From NCBI GenBank assembly GCA_052034255.1, contig JBPOIU010000007.1, positions 103,241 to 167,240 of the forward strand: a DNA stretch of 64,000 nt, in the 5' to 3' direction. Shown here piece by piece: positions 25,873 through 34,327 of the stretch. The notes beneath the pieces are model-generated. The model was not told the DNA's origin, made no database searches, and worked only from the letters and a program-made list of their open reading frames with translations. Within the stretch, counting starts at the first letter, position 1. Every line of letters starts with the position of its first letter. The translations under genes and the position numbers were made by a program. Source of the DNA: JADJEK01 sp052034255 (GTDB lineage Bacteria; Planctomycetota; B15-G4; JADJEK01).

Positions 25873-26806
25873 ACTCGAAAAATACGGGCTGCTGTCGGCC
25901 TCCCTGTTGTTGCTGATGGCGGGGCTGCTCGCGTTCTTCGGCCGCGACTCCGACGTCGACATGGGCGCTCACGCGCTGTCGGCGAACAACGACGTCGTCG
26001 AGCGCAACACGGATCCCGGCACGCGGACGCGGGATTCCGTGGCTCCGCGGGACGTGCCCAAGCCGACGAATCCGTCGCAACAACCGGCGGATCCCCCGCG
26101 CTCGCCGATCGACAACGAACACGAGAACGGCGGCGACGACACGGAACCGCGCGAAGGTGGCAAGCACGAGTCCGAGCCGCAGGACGACCAACCGACCGAA
26201 CCTGAGAAGCCGGTCGAGTCCGATGCTCCCGTCCACTACGCGGTCAAGTCGGGCGACACCCTGAGTTCGATCGCGGCCGCGCACTTCGGCGACAAGAAGT
26301 ACTACAAGTTGATCGAGCAGGCGAACCCGGGCGTCGACTCGCGCAGCCTCAAGATCGGCCAAGAGCTGATCCTGCCGGCAAAGAGCGCGACGAAGGCACA
26401 GGCGACCCCGCCGAAGTCGCCCGCGGGCGAGGCATCGCCGAAGTTGAAGATGGGCAAGGCGACGCCCGCGAAGGGACTGGAAGCCGCGAAGGACGCGAAG
26501 GCCGCCGGCGCCGGCAAGTCCGCGCCCGCCGTCGCCGCGGACCGCTCGACCTCGCCGAAGAGCGACGCGCCCGCGAAGGCCGACAACTCTCCGCGCAAGG
26601 CGTCCAAGGACACGCAGAAGCCCGCGGACTCCGGCGCCAAGAAGGGGCCGCGCGAGCATCGGGTCGCGAAGGGTGACACGCTGACGTCGATCGCCCGCAA
26701 GTACTACAACGACGCGAACAAGTGGAAGACGATCTTCGATGCGAACCGCGACAAGCTGAAGAGCACGTCGATCGTCCCCGAAGGCGTGTTGCTGAAGATC
26801 CCGTGA
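25865..26806 (+). CDS. Membrane-anchored protein with two LysM domains
   Basis: A 313-residue protein. An N-terminal membrane helix (GLLSASLLLLMAGLLAFF) is followed by a long disordered Pro/Glu/Lys region. The first LysM domain (VHYAVKSGDTLSSIAAAHFG to QELILPAK) lies around residues 125-175. After an Ala/Lys/Ser-rich linker comes a second, C-terminal LysM (HRVAKGDTLTSIARKYYND). LysM domains bind N-acetylglucosamine in peptidoglycan. Overlaps of 8 nt with ftsW and 4 nt with murG place it inside the division operon, so a septal wall-binding role is likely. Confidence 0.8.
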   Translation: MGELEKYGLLSASLLLLMAGLLAFFGRDSDVDMGAHALSANNDVVERNTDPGTRTRDSVAPRDVPKPTNPSQQPADPPRSPIDNEHENGGDDTEPREGGKHESEPQDDQPTEPEKPVESDAPVHYAVKSGDTLSSIAAAHFGDKKYYKLIEQANPGVDSRSLKIGQELILPAKSATKAQATPPKSPAGEASPKLKMGKATPAKGLEAAKDAKAAGAGKSAPAVAADRSTSPKSDAPAKADNSPRKASKDTQKPADSGAKKGPREHRVAKGDTLTSIARKYYNDANKWKTIFDANRDKLKSTSIVPEGVLLKIP

Positions 26807-27969
26807 ACCCAGTCGACGCGCCCGGGGAATCCCGGCGCATCCTGATCGCGGCGGGTGGCACGGGCGGACACGTGCATCCGGCGCTGGCGACGGCGCAGGC
26901 GTTGATGCGCGTCGATCCGAGCATTCGGATCGAGTTCATGACGTCCGGCCAGCGCAGCGGCGAGCGCGCGCTCGAGGCCTCGTCGTTCCCGTGCCGACCG
27001 CTGTTTCCCGGCCGCGCCCATGCGCCCGCACGCTGGAACGTCCCGGCGTATGCCAACGCATTGCTGCGTGCGCGCAGCGTGGTGTCGTCGTTCCAACCGC
27101 ACGTGATCGCCGGATTCGGCGGTTACCTGACTCTGTGCGCCGGGGTGGCCGCGCTCGGTCCGCTGCCGCTTGCACTGTTGCGGCTCGGCTTCGGGCGTCG
27201 GGCAACGCCGCCGCTCGTGTTGTTCGAGCAGAACGTGCGGGTCGGGAAAGCCGTGTCGTGGCTGAAGGACGCCGCGGCCCGCATCGTGCTGGCCTATCCG
27301 ATCCTCGATCCCGAGCGGCTGCCGGCCGAGCGCACCAGCGTCGAAGGCAACCCATTGCGCGAGGACTTCGACGCCGAGTCGGTTCCGGATGCGAGCGCGT
27401 TCGGGCTCGAGTCGGGGCGCCCGACGGTCGTCGCGCTCGGCGGCAGTCAGGGCGCTCGCGGCGTGAATCGCATGGTCCTTGGCACGCGCGCTGAACTCGG
27501 CCGTCGCTGCCCGGGCGTGCAGATCCTGATGCTCACCGGCGAGGTCGACCACGCGGCCGTGGTCGAGGAGATCGCGCGCCAGCCGGAGCCCCGCACCGTC
27601 GCGATGCCGTTCCAGGCGCGCATGAACGACGTCTATCGACTTGCCGACGTCGTCGTCGCGCGCGCGGGCGCGACGACGTTGTCCGAGGTCGCACGGATCG
27701 GCAAGCCGCTCGCGCTCGTGCCGTATCCGTACGGCGACGGCCACCAATTCGACAATGCCCGGCTGTTCGAACGCGTCGGCGGCGCGGCCGTGGTCGAGGA
27801 AGGCGACGGCGCCGCGGTCCGACTGCTGCACGTCGTCGCGCGCTGGTTGGCCGATCCCGCGGCGCGCGCGGCGTCTGCGGAGAAGGCGCGGGCGCTGCAT
27901 CGACCCGACGCGGCGACCCGGTGCGCGAGCCTGTTGTGCCAAGTCGCCGACGAGCACCGACGGCCATGA
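26803..27969 (+). CDS. murG: Lipid II synthase MurG
   Basis: A 388-residue GT-B glycosyltransferase adding GlcNAc to lipid I at the inner face of the membrane. Motifs: ILIAAGGTGGHVHPALATA at the N-terminus, VIAGFGGYLTLCAG, VLFEQNVRVGKAVSWL, VALGGSQGARGVN, and the C-terminal ADVVVARAGATTLSEVARIG. It starts with GTG 26803, overlapping the LysM gene by 4 nt; the frame is open further upstream but only as a shadow. Confidence 0.95.
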   Translation: MNPVDAPGESRRILIAAGGTGGHVHPALATAQALMRVDPSIRIEFMTSGQRSGERALEASSFPCRPLFPGRAHAPARWNVPAYANALLRARSVVSSFQPHVIAGFGGYLTLCAGVAALGPLPLALLRLGFGRRATPPLVLFEQNVRVGKAVSWLKDAAARIVLAYPILDPERLPAERTSVEGNPLREDFDAESVPDASAFGLESGRPTVVALGGSQGARGVNRMVLGTRAELGRRCPGVQILMLTGEVDHAAVVEEIARQPEPRTVAMPFQARMNDVYRLADVVVARAGATTLSEVARIGKPLALVPYPYGDGHQFDNARLFERVGGAAVVEEGDGAAVRLLHVVARWLADPAARAASAEKARALHRPDAATRCASLLCQVADEHRRP

Positions 27970-29357
27970 GCGTCGCGGATGCGCGCGCCGTGCATCTGAT
28001 CGGCGCCGGCGGCTTCGGGATGGCCGCGTTCGGCGGCTTGCTGCAAGACCGCGGCGTCGCGCTCACCGGGTCCGATTTGCGGCGTGGGCCGGGGACGGCC
28101 AGGCTGTCCGCGCACGGCGCTCGGATCACGATCGGACCCCATCGCGCCGAGACGGTTCCAGCGGAGGCGCTCGTGATCGCCTCGGCGGCGATTCCGGCGG
28201 ACAACCCGGAGCTCCGCGTCGCGCACGAACGCGGGCAACGAGTCCTGACGTATCCGCAAGCGCTCGGCGAGTTCATGCGCGCGTGCGCGGGCGTCGCGAT
28301 CGCGGGCACGCACGGCAAGACCACGACCACGGCACTGGTTGTCGCCGGCGCGCGCGCGGCGCAGCTCGATCCGTCGTTCGTCGTCGGCGGTGACGTGCCG
28401 CAGTTCGCCGCCGCGGGTCATTGCGGCGCGGACCGCTGGTTCGTCGCGGAAGCCTGCGAGTACGCCGAGTCGTTCCTCCACCTCGCGCCACGCGTCGCCG
28501 CGATCACCAACGTCGAAGCCGATCACCTCGACCACTACGGCAGCTTCGAGCGCGTGGTCGACGCGTTCCGTGCGTTCGTCGCTCGCATCGATCCCCACGG
28601 CGTGCTGATCACGACTCCGTCGGTGCTGGCGCGCTTGGGTCCTGTCGCGTGCGCGACGCGGACGGTCGGCTCGACGATCGCTGCGATGACGCGCGCCGTC
28701 CGCATCCGTGACGTCGACGGCCTGCCGCGGTTCGACGTCGAGGGCGACATCCGGCTGCGGGACGTCGGATTGGCGATCCCGGGCCGTCATTCGGTCGAGA
28801 ACGCCATGGTCGCGCTCGGCGTGCTGCACGCGATGGGCGTCGACGTCGAGCGTGCGCGCGCCGGGATCGAGGGATTTTCGGGCGTCGCGCGTCGCCTCGA
28901 GCCGATCGCGGAGCACGACGACGTCGTGATGCTCTCCGATTACGCGCATCACCCGACGGCGCTGACCGCGGTGGCCGACGCCATCTTCGCGCGCTACCCG
29001 GGCCGTCGCGTCGTGGCGGCGTTCCAGCCGCACCAGGCGAGCCGGACCCGCGACTTCTTCGCCGGGTTCGCGCAAGCCTTGGCGCGATTCCACGTCCCGC
29101 TCGTCACCGACATCTACGGAGCCCGTGAGTCCGGACCGCACGCCGCCACCGTGACCGCGGCGGAACTCGCGGAGGCGGTGCGCGAGTCGAATCCCGCTGC
29201 CCGCTATGCTGGCGCGCTTTCCGCGGTCGTTCCCGCGATCCAGGCCGTCGTGCGGCCTGGCGACGTCGTGCTGCTGCTCGGAGCCGGAGACATCGATGAC
29301 CTCCGTGTCGAACTTCCAGGCGCCGTGTCCAGCGCGCTACGACGTCGCGCTCCGTGA
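27966..29357 (+). CDS. murC: UDP-N-acetylmuramate-L-alanine ligase MurC
   Basis: A 463-residue Mur ligase adding the first amino acid of the stem peptide. Motifs: VHLIGAGGFGMAAFGGLL, IAGTHGKTTTTALV, ACEYAESFLHLAP, NVEADHLDHYGSF, SDYAHHPTAL, and FQPHQASRTRDFFAGFA. ATG 27966 overlaps murG by 4 nt. Its 3' end overlaps murB by 62 nt, an unusually long overlap between two clearly real genes. Confidence 0.95.
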   Translation: MSVADARAVHLIGAGGFGMAAFGGLLQDRGVALTGSDLRRGPGTARLSAHGARITIGPHRAETVPAEALVIASAAIPADNPELRVAHERGQRVLTYPQALGEFMRACAGVAIAGTHGKTTTTALVVAGARAAQLDPSFVVGGDVPQFAAAGHCGADRWFVAEACEYAESFLHLAPRVAAITNVEADHLDHYGSFERVVDAFRAFVARIDPHGVLITTPSVLARLGPVACATRTVGSTIAAMTRAVRIRDVDGLPRFDVEGDIRLRDVGLAIPGRHSVENAMVALGVLHAMGVDVERARAGIEGFSGVARRLEPIAEHDDVVMLSDYAHHPTALTAVADAIFARYPGRRVVAAFQPHQASRTRDFFAGFAQALARFHVPLVTDIYGARESGPHAATVTAAELAEAVRESNPAARYAGALSAVVPAIQAVVRPGDVVLLLGAGDIDDLRVELPGAVSSALRRRAP

Positions 29358-30222
29358 CCACACGACGTTCCGCATGGGCGGCAAGGTGCCGATCCTGCTG
29401 GAGCCGCGCAATCGCGAAGAATTGGCCGCCGCGGTGCGACGCTTGCGCGAAGACGGCATTCCGTACCGCATGCTCGGCGGGGGCGCGAACATCCTCATCG
29501 ATGACGCCGGACTCGACGAAGCGATCGTGTTGACGACGGGCTTCGCGTTCATGGTCCGGGACAACGAAGAAGGCACCGCGTTGCGCCTCGGCGCTGGCTT
29601 GTCGATCCCGCAGTTCGTCACCAAGACGCGCGAGATGGGGCTGACCGGAGCCGAGTGCCTGGTCGGCGTGCCGGGCACGATGGGCGGCGCGACGGTGATG
29701 AACGCCGGCGGGCGTCACGGCTGGCTGTCGTCGATCGCGCGCCGCGTGCGTTACTTGACTCCGGCGCTCGACGAACAGGAAGACGCGGTGACCGAGCGCA
29801 TGTTCGGCTACCGCTCGTCGATGTTCGACGCGTGCGTCGTGCTCGAGACGGTGGTCGAGTTGCGCCGCGACGCGCAGAAGGCCGTCCAAGAGCGCATCAA
29901 GACGATCCTCAAGGAGAAGAGCGCCGCGCAGCCGTTGATCGAGCCGAGCGCGGGTTGCATCTTCAAGAACCCCGAAGGTCAGTCCGCGGGTCGGTGCATC
30001 GAGGCCGCGGGCCAAAAAGGCACGCGCATCGGCGACGCCGAGGTGTCGACCAAGCACGGCAACTTCATCGTGAATCGCGGTGCGGCCACGTTCCGCGACG
30101 TGATCCAACTGATTCGGCAAGTGCGTGAACGCGTGTTCGAACACGCCGGCATCGACCTCCACACCGAGGTGAAGATCTGGAGTCGCGAGCCTCTCGATCT
30201 GCCGGCGTACTCCGCGACTTGA
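29296..30222 (+). CDS. murB: UDP-N-acetylenolpyruvoylglucosamine reductase MurB
   Basis: A 308-residue FAD enzyme making UDP-MurNAc. Motifs: DHTTFRMGGKVPILLEP, MLGGGANILIDDAGLDEA, VGVPGTMGGATVMNAGG, SAGCIFKNPEGQSAGRCIEA and KHGNFIVNRG. It is the type II form found in most Gram-negative and Gram-positive bacteria outside the E. coli type. ATG 29296 is favoured because it leads directly into the conserved domain. It is the last recognisable cell-wall gene of the cluster. Confidence 0.93.
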   Translation: MTSVSNFQAPCPARYDVALRDHTTFRMGGKVPILLEPRNREELAAAVRRLREDGIPYRMLGGGANILIDDAGLDEAIVLTTGFAFMVRDNEEGTALRLGAGLSIPQFVTKTREMGLTGAECLVGVPGTMGGATVMNAGGRHGWLSSIARRVRYLTPALDEQEDAVTERMFGYRSSMFDACVVLETVVELRRDAQKAVQERIKTILKEKSAAQPLIEPSAGCIFKNPEGQSAGRCIEAAGQKGTRIGDAEVSTKHGNFIVNRGAATFRDVIQLIRQVRERVFEHAGIDLHTEVKIWSREPLDLPAYSAT

Positions 30223-30268
30223 CGCCCCGCGCACTGATCCTTCCCACGACCGGAGCCACTCTCGTCCC

Positions 30269-30925
30269 ATGGATTCACTGAAGGAAATCGTCGACGTCGT
30301 ACTGCACCTGAACGACCACCTGCGCGAGTTGGTGGATCAGCACGGGACGACGACGTATTGGATCTTGTTCGCGATCGTGTTCGCGGAAACTGGGTTGGTC
30401 GTCACGCCGTTCCTGCCCGGCGATTCGCTGCTGTTCGCGGCGGGCTCGATCGCGGCACTCGGCAGCGAGAAGTTCCAGGTTTGGCCGGTCTGCATCCTGC
30501 TGACGATCGCCGCGATCGTCGGCGACACCGTGAACTATTGGATCGGCAAGAAGATCGGGGCCAAGGTGTTCGCCACCGAGAGTCGTTGGATCAAGCGCGA
30601 GCACCTGCAGAAGACGCAGGCCTTCTACGAGAAGTACGGCGCCAAGACGATCGTGCTCGCGCGCTTCGTTCCGATCGTCCGCACGCTCGCGCCGTTCGTC
30701 GCCGGTGTCGGCACGATGAACTACCGCACGTTCATCACCTACAACGTCTTCGGCGGCGTGCTGTGGGTGTTCTCGCTGACGTGGGCCGGTTACTTCTTCG
30801 GCAACATGGAAGTCGTGAAGAAGAACTTCTCGACGGTGATCCTCGCGATCATCGTCATCTCGATCCTGCCGCTGATCATCGAGTGGTGGAAGGCGAAGCG
30901 CGCGGCGAGCGCTCCCCAGGCCTGA
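30269..30925 (+). CDS. DedA-family membrane protein
   Basis: A 218-residue inner-membrane protein. It has the DedA core: ETGLVVTPFLPGDSLLFAAG near residue 40, GDTVNYWIGKKIG, and LARFVPIVRTLAPFVAGVG near residue 130, with about five hydrophobic segments. DedA proteins are implicated in undecaprenyl phosphate or phospholipid flipping and membrane homeostasis. A carrier-lipid role would suit its place 46 nt behind murB, but this is inference. It is convergent with recJ. Confidence 0.85.
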   Translation: MDSLKEIVDVVLHLNDHLRELVDQHGTTTYWILFAIVFAETGLVVTPFLPGDSLLFAAGSIAALGSEKFQVWPVCILLTIAAIVGDTVNYWIGKKIGAKVFATESRWIKREHLQKTQAFYEKYGAKTIVLARFVPIVRTLAPFVAGVGTMNYRTFITYNVFGGVLWVFSLTWAGYFFGNMEVVKKNFSTVILAIIVISILPLIIEWWKAKRAASAPQA

Positions 30926-30982
30926 TCCACGCGCGCGGAATTCGGTACCGGCCCGCAGGCTCGGCTCACGTGGGACGCGTCT

Positions 30983-32698
30983 TCAGGCGACGCGAATGTC
31001 CTTCACTTCGAGATCGACGCCGGCCTTGCCGCGGAACAGGTTCAGTCGCGGCGTGAAGGCGACCGAGAACCGCTCGGCCGAACCGATCGACTCGGCGCGC
31101 GGTCCCATGCCGTAGGCGATCGCGTTGCGGACCACGCCCGACTGCAGCACCGGGAACGTCAAGTGGTTCTGGTTGCGGCCGACGCGGCGCGGTGCGCCGC
31201 CGAGCTGGACGTCGGGCACGACGAAGGTCGGCAGTGGATGGCCTTCGCCGAACGGCGCGAGGCGCTCGAGTTCCGCCATCAACGACGGCGTCAGCACGCC
31301 GAGCGGGACTTCGGCGTCGATCCACAGCTCCTGGTCCGGATCGTCCTTCCACGAGGTGCGGGCGGCGGTGTTCACGGCAGCGATGAACGCGGGCAGTGCG
31401 TGCGTCTCGATCTCGAGCCCCGCCGCGAACGCGTGGCCGCCGAACGTGCGTAGGTGCGATGCGCACTGCGACAGCGCGTGATGCAAGTCGAAGCCGCGCA
31501 CCGAGCGGCCGCTGCCGCGACCGCTGTCGCCGCGCAGGCCGATCAGGATCGTCGGGCGTTGGAACTCGGTCGCGATGCGGCTCGCGACGATGCCGACCAC
31601 GCCGGGATGCCACGCTTCGTCCGCGAGCACGAGGATCGGCGCATCGGTCGTGGCGGCGCGAGCCGCCTTCTCGCGCGCCCCTTGGAGGATGTGCGCCTCG
31701 ATGTCTTGGCGGGTCTGGTTGCGTTCGTCGAGCTCTTTGGCGCACGCGCGCGCGGTGGCGTCGTCGGCGGCGAGCAGCAATTCGAGCGCGCGCTCGGCAT
31801 GACCCAGTCGCCCCGCGGCATTGATGCGCGGGCCGAGGCGGAACGACACGTCGTCTTGTTGCACGCGGCCATGGATGCCGGCGATGCGCAGCAATGCCTG
31901 GATCCCCGGGTGCTCGCCCGAGGACAGCGCGGCGAGCCCGGAGCGCGCCAGCGCGCGATTCTCGCCGACCAGCGGCACGCAGTCGCAGATCGTCGCCAAC
32001 GCGACCAAGCCGATCGAATGGCGCAGCACGCGCAGCAGCGTTTCTTGCTGGTGCGCGCGCGCGGGAAGTCGCGTGCCGAGCGCAGCCAACAACTGGAAGC
32101 CGACCGCGGTGCCGCACAACCAACGGAACGGATAACCGCAGCCGTCCCACTTCGGGTTCAGCAACGCCAACGCCGGCGGCAGGCGCTCGCCCGGCTCGTG
32201 GTGGTCGCAGACGATCACGTCGACGCCCGCGGCCTGCAAGCGCGCGATCGCATCCACGGCGGTCGTGCCGTTGTCGACGGTCACGACGACCTTCGCGCCG
32301 CGGTCGCGGATGAAGGCTTCGCCGCGCGGCGTCAGCGAATAACCTTCGTCGAGTCGATTCGGGATGTAGGTCGCGACATCGGCGCGCACGGCGCGCAGGA
32401 AGCCCGCGAGCAACGCGGTCCCGGACACGCCGTCGACGTCGGAATCGCCGTAGACGACGATCGTTTCCTTGCGCGCCAGCGCGGCGACCAGACGGTCGAC
32501 CGCCCGTTCCATGTGCGCCATGCGGAACGGATCGGTGAGCCCTTCGAGGCTCGCGCTCATGAACGCGGCGACGTCGTCTTGGCCGCGGATCCCGCGATTG
32601 ATGAGGATGCGCGCCGCCAAGCGCGACAACGAGAACTGCCGGGCGAGTTCTTCCTGCAAGCGCAGATCGTCGGGGAAGAAGCGCCAGTGCACGGTCAT
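30983..32698 (-). CDS. recJ: Single-stranded-DNA-specific exonuclease RecJ
   Basis: A 571-residue 5'-3' exonuclease of the DHH superfamily used in recombination and repair. Motifs: VYGDSDVDGVSGTALL, DNGTTAVDAI, CDHHEPGERLPPALALLNPK, FRLGPRINAAGRLGHAERAL, and the C-terminal GGHAFAAGLEI. ATG 32698 gives the standard N-terminus; no Shine-Dalgarno precedes it. The predicted promoter places transcription start at or next to this ATG, so the message may be leaderless. Confidence 0.94.
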   Translation of the reverse strand: MTVHWRFFPDDLRLQEELARQFSLSRLAARILINRGIRGQDDVAAFMSASLEGLTDPFRMAHMERAVDRLVAALARKETIVVYGDSDVDGVSGTALLAGFLRAVRADVATYIPNRLDEGYSLTPRGEAFIRDRGAKVVVTVDNGTTAVDAIARLQAAGVDVIVCDHHEPGERLPPALALLNPKWDGCGYPFRWLCGTAVGFQLLAALGTRLPARAHQQETLLRVLRHSIGLVALATICDCVPLVGENRALARSGLAALSSGEHPGIQALLRIAGIHGRVQQDDVSFRLGPRINAAGRLGHAERALELLLAADDATARACAKELDERNQTRQDIEAHILQGAREKAARAATTDAPILVLADEAWHPGVVGIVASRIATEFQRPTILIGLRGDSGRGSGRSVRGFDLHHALSQCASHLRTFGGHAFAAGLEIETHALPAFIAAVNTAARTSWKDDPDQELWIDAEVPLGVLTPSLMAELERLAPFGEGHPLPTFVVPDVQLGGAPRRVGRNQNHLTFPVLQSGVVRNAIAYGMGPRAESIGSAERFSVAFTPRLNLFRGKAGVDLEVKDIRVA

Positions 32699-32705
32699 GG
32701 AGGGA

Positions 32706-32734
32706 GGTCTAACGCGCGGCGACCGAGTCGTCAA
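32706..32734 (-). promoter_or_regulatory. Promoter of recJ
   Basis: On the minus strand, TTGACG (32734-32729) and TAGACC (32711-32706) are separated by 17 bp. Expected transcription start is about 32699, one base from the recJ ATG, which implies a leaderless mRNA and fits the lack of a ribosome-binding site. Confidence 0.55.
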
Positions 32735-32804
32735 ACGCGAACAGGCGGCGAAAGCTCGCGGCGAAGCACCGGCGCCGACCCGGGTCGGCGATCGGATCGT
32801 CGCC

Positions 32805-32833
32805 TTGAGCCGGGCTCGCGCACGGCGTAGCGT
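32805..32833 (+). promoter_or_regulatory. Likely promoter of selA-selD
   Basis: TTGAGC at 32805-32810 and TAGCGT at 32828-32833 with a 17-bp spacer. Transcription from about 32840 would leave a 78-nt leader before selA. The -35 is imperfect, but the pair fits the pattern of other promoters here. Confidence 0.45.
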
Positions 32834-32917
32834 GCTCCGCCACGTGAGGATCGATGGCGAACGTGCGCGGAATCGGCCGCGACGCGTCGTCGAACTCGAC
32901 GCACCGAGGCCAGGCCG

Positions 32918-34327
32918 ATGGCGGAACCAAGCGACGCGCTGCGGGCGATTCCGGCGATCGACGTCTTGTTGCAGCGCTGCGTCGCCGCCTTGCCGGGAGC
33001 TCCGCGGCCGCTGGTCCTCGAGGCGATCCGCGAGCAGACCACGCGCTTCCGCGCCGCGGTGCGGGCCGGGACGGCCGCCGACCCGGCGTGCTTCGAGGGC
33101 GAGGCGTTCCTCGCCGCGATCCGCGTCGCGCTGGAGCGGGTCGCTCGCGCTCGCCACGAGGGCGTGCTGAACGCGACCGGCATCCTGCTGCACACGGGAC
33201 TCGGCCGCGCGCCGCTGTGCGACGAGGCACGCACTGCCGTCGACGGGGCGGCGCGCTACGCCGTCGTCGAGGTCGATCCCGACAGCGGCGAACGGGACGA
33301 ACGCGAACTGCGGATCGCGCGCTTGCTGTGCGACCTCACGGGCGCGGAAGCCGCGACGGTCGTCAACAACAACGCGGGCGCGACGCTGCTCGCGCTGTCG
33401 GCTCTGGCGGCGGGCCGCGAAGTCGTCGTCTCGCGCGGCCAACTGGTCGAGATCGGCGGCGGCTTCCGCATGCCCGACGTGATGACGGCCTCGGGTGCCG
33501 TGCTGCGCGAGGTCGGAGCGACGAATCGAACCCATCGCTCCGACTACGAGGCCGCGCTGCATCCCGGCACCGGCATGCTGTTGAAGGTGCACCCGTCGAA
33601 CTTCCGCATGATCGGATTCACGAGCGCGCCGCCGCTCGCGGAGTTGGTCGATCTCGGTCGCGCCCACGGCGTTGCGGTGGGTTACGACCTCGGTTCCGGC
33701 CTGTTGCGACCGGTTGATGTCAGCCCGCTCGAAGACGAGCCCGACGTCCGCGCGGCGGTCGAGACCGGTGCGGACCTGATCTGGTTCTCCGGAGACAAGC
33801 TGTTGTGCGGCCCGCAGGCGGGCATCCTCGTCGGCCGCAAGGACGCGGTTTCGAAGGCGCGTCGCCATCCGTTGTTCCGCGCGTTGCGTCCCGGCAAGCT
33901 CGACCTCGCCGCGCTCGAGGCGACGTTGATGGTCTATCGCGCGCATCCCGACGGCGTACCTCCGCTACCGCTGTTCGTCGCTCTGCATACGCCGCACGCC
34001 GAGCTGATCGCCGCGGCCCGAGTGCTGGCCGAGACCATCGAGCGCTCGACGCGAGCCCGCGCGATCGTGCGCGAGACGGTCGGCTTCCTCGGCAGCGGTT
34101 CCGCGCCGGCGCGCGAGTTCCGCGGCGTCGCGGTCGCGTTGTCCTGCGCGGGTCACGCGCCGGACGCGATCGCGGCGCGGTTGCGCGCCGGCAAGCCGCG
34201 CGTGTACCCGCGGATCGACGCCGGCGAAGTCCTGCTCGAACTGCGTTCGATCTTCCCCGACCAACGTGAGGTCCTGTCCGCCACCGTCGTGGCGGCGTTG
34301 CGTGACCTCGCGGGAGTGACGCGATGA
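32918..34327 (+). CDS. selA: L-seryl-tRNA(Sec) selenium transferase SelA
   Basis: A 469-residue PLP enzyme converting Ser-tRNA(Sec) to Sec-tRNA(Sec) with selenophosphate. Motifs: VLNATGILLHTGLGRAPL, VVNNNAGATLLAL, the EIGGGFRMPDVM and EVGATNRTHRSDY blocks, HPSNFRMIGF, and the PLP lysine in SGDKLLCGPQAGILVGRK (Lys294). Length is typical. The stop overlaps selD by 4 nt (ATGA), so the two are translationally coupled. Together with selD and the tRNA-Sec at 45179 it shows that this organism uses selenocysteine. Confidence 0.96.
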   Translation: MAEPSDALRAIPAIDVLLQRCVAALPGAPRPLVLEAIREQTTRFRAAVRAGTAADPACFEGEAFLAAIRVALERVARARHEGVLNATGILLHTGLGRAPLCDEARTAVDGAARYAVVEVDPDSGERDERELRIARLLCDLTGAEAATVVNNNAGATLLALSALAAGREVVVSRGQLVEIGGGFRMPDVMTASGAVLREVGATNRTHRSDYEAALHPGTGMLLKVHPSNFRMIGFTSAPPLAELVDLGRAHGVAVGYDLGSGLLRPVDVSPLEDEPDVRAAVETGADLIWFSGDKLLCGPQAGILVGRKDAVSKARRHPLFRALRPGKLDLAALEATLMVYRAHPDGVPPLPLFVALHTPHAELIAAARVLAETIERSTRARAIVRETVGFLGSGSAPAREFRGVAVALSCAGHAPDAIAARLRAGKPRVYPRIDAGEVLLELRSIFPDQREVLSATVVAALRDLAGVTR

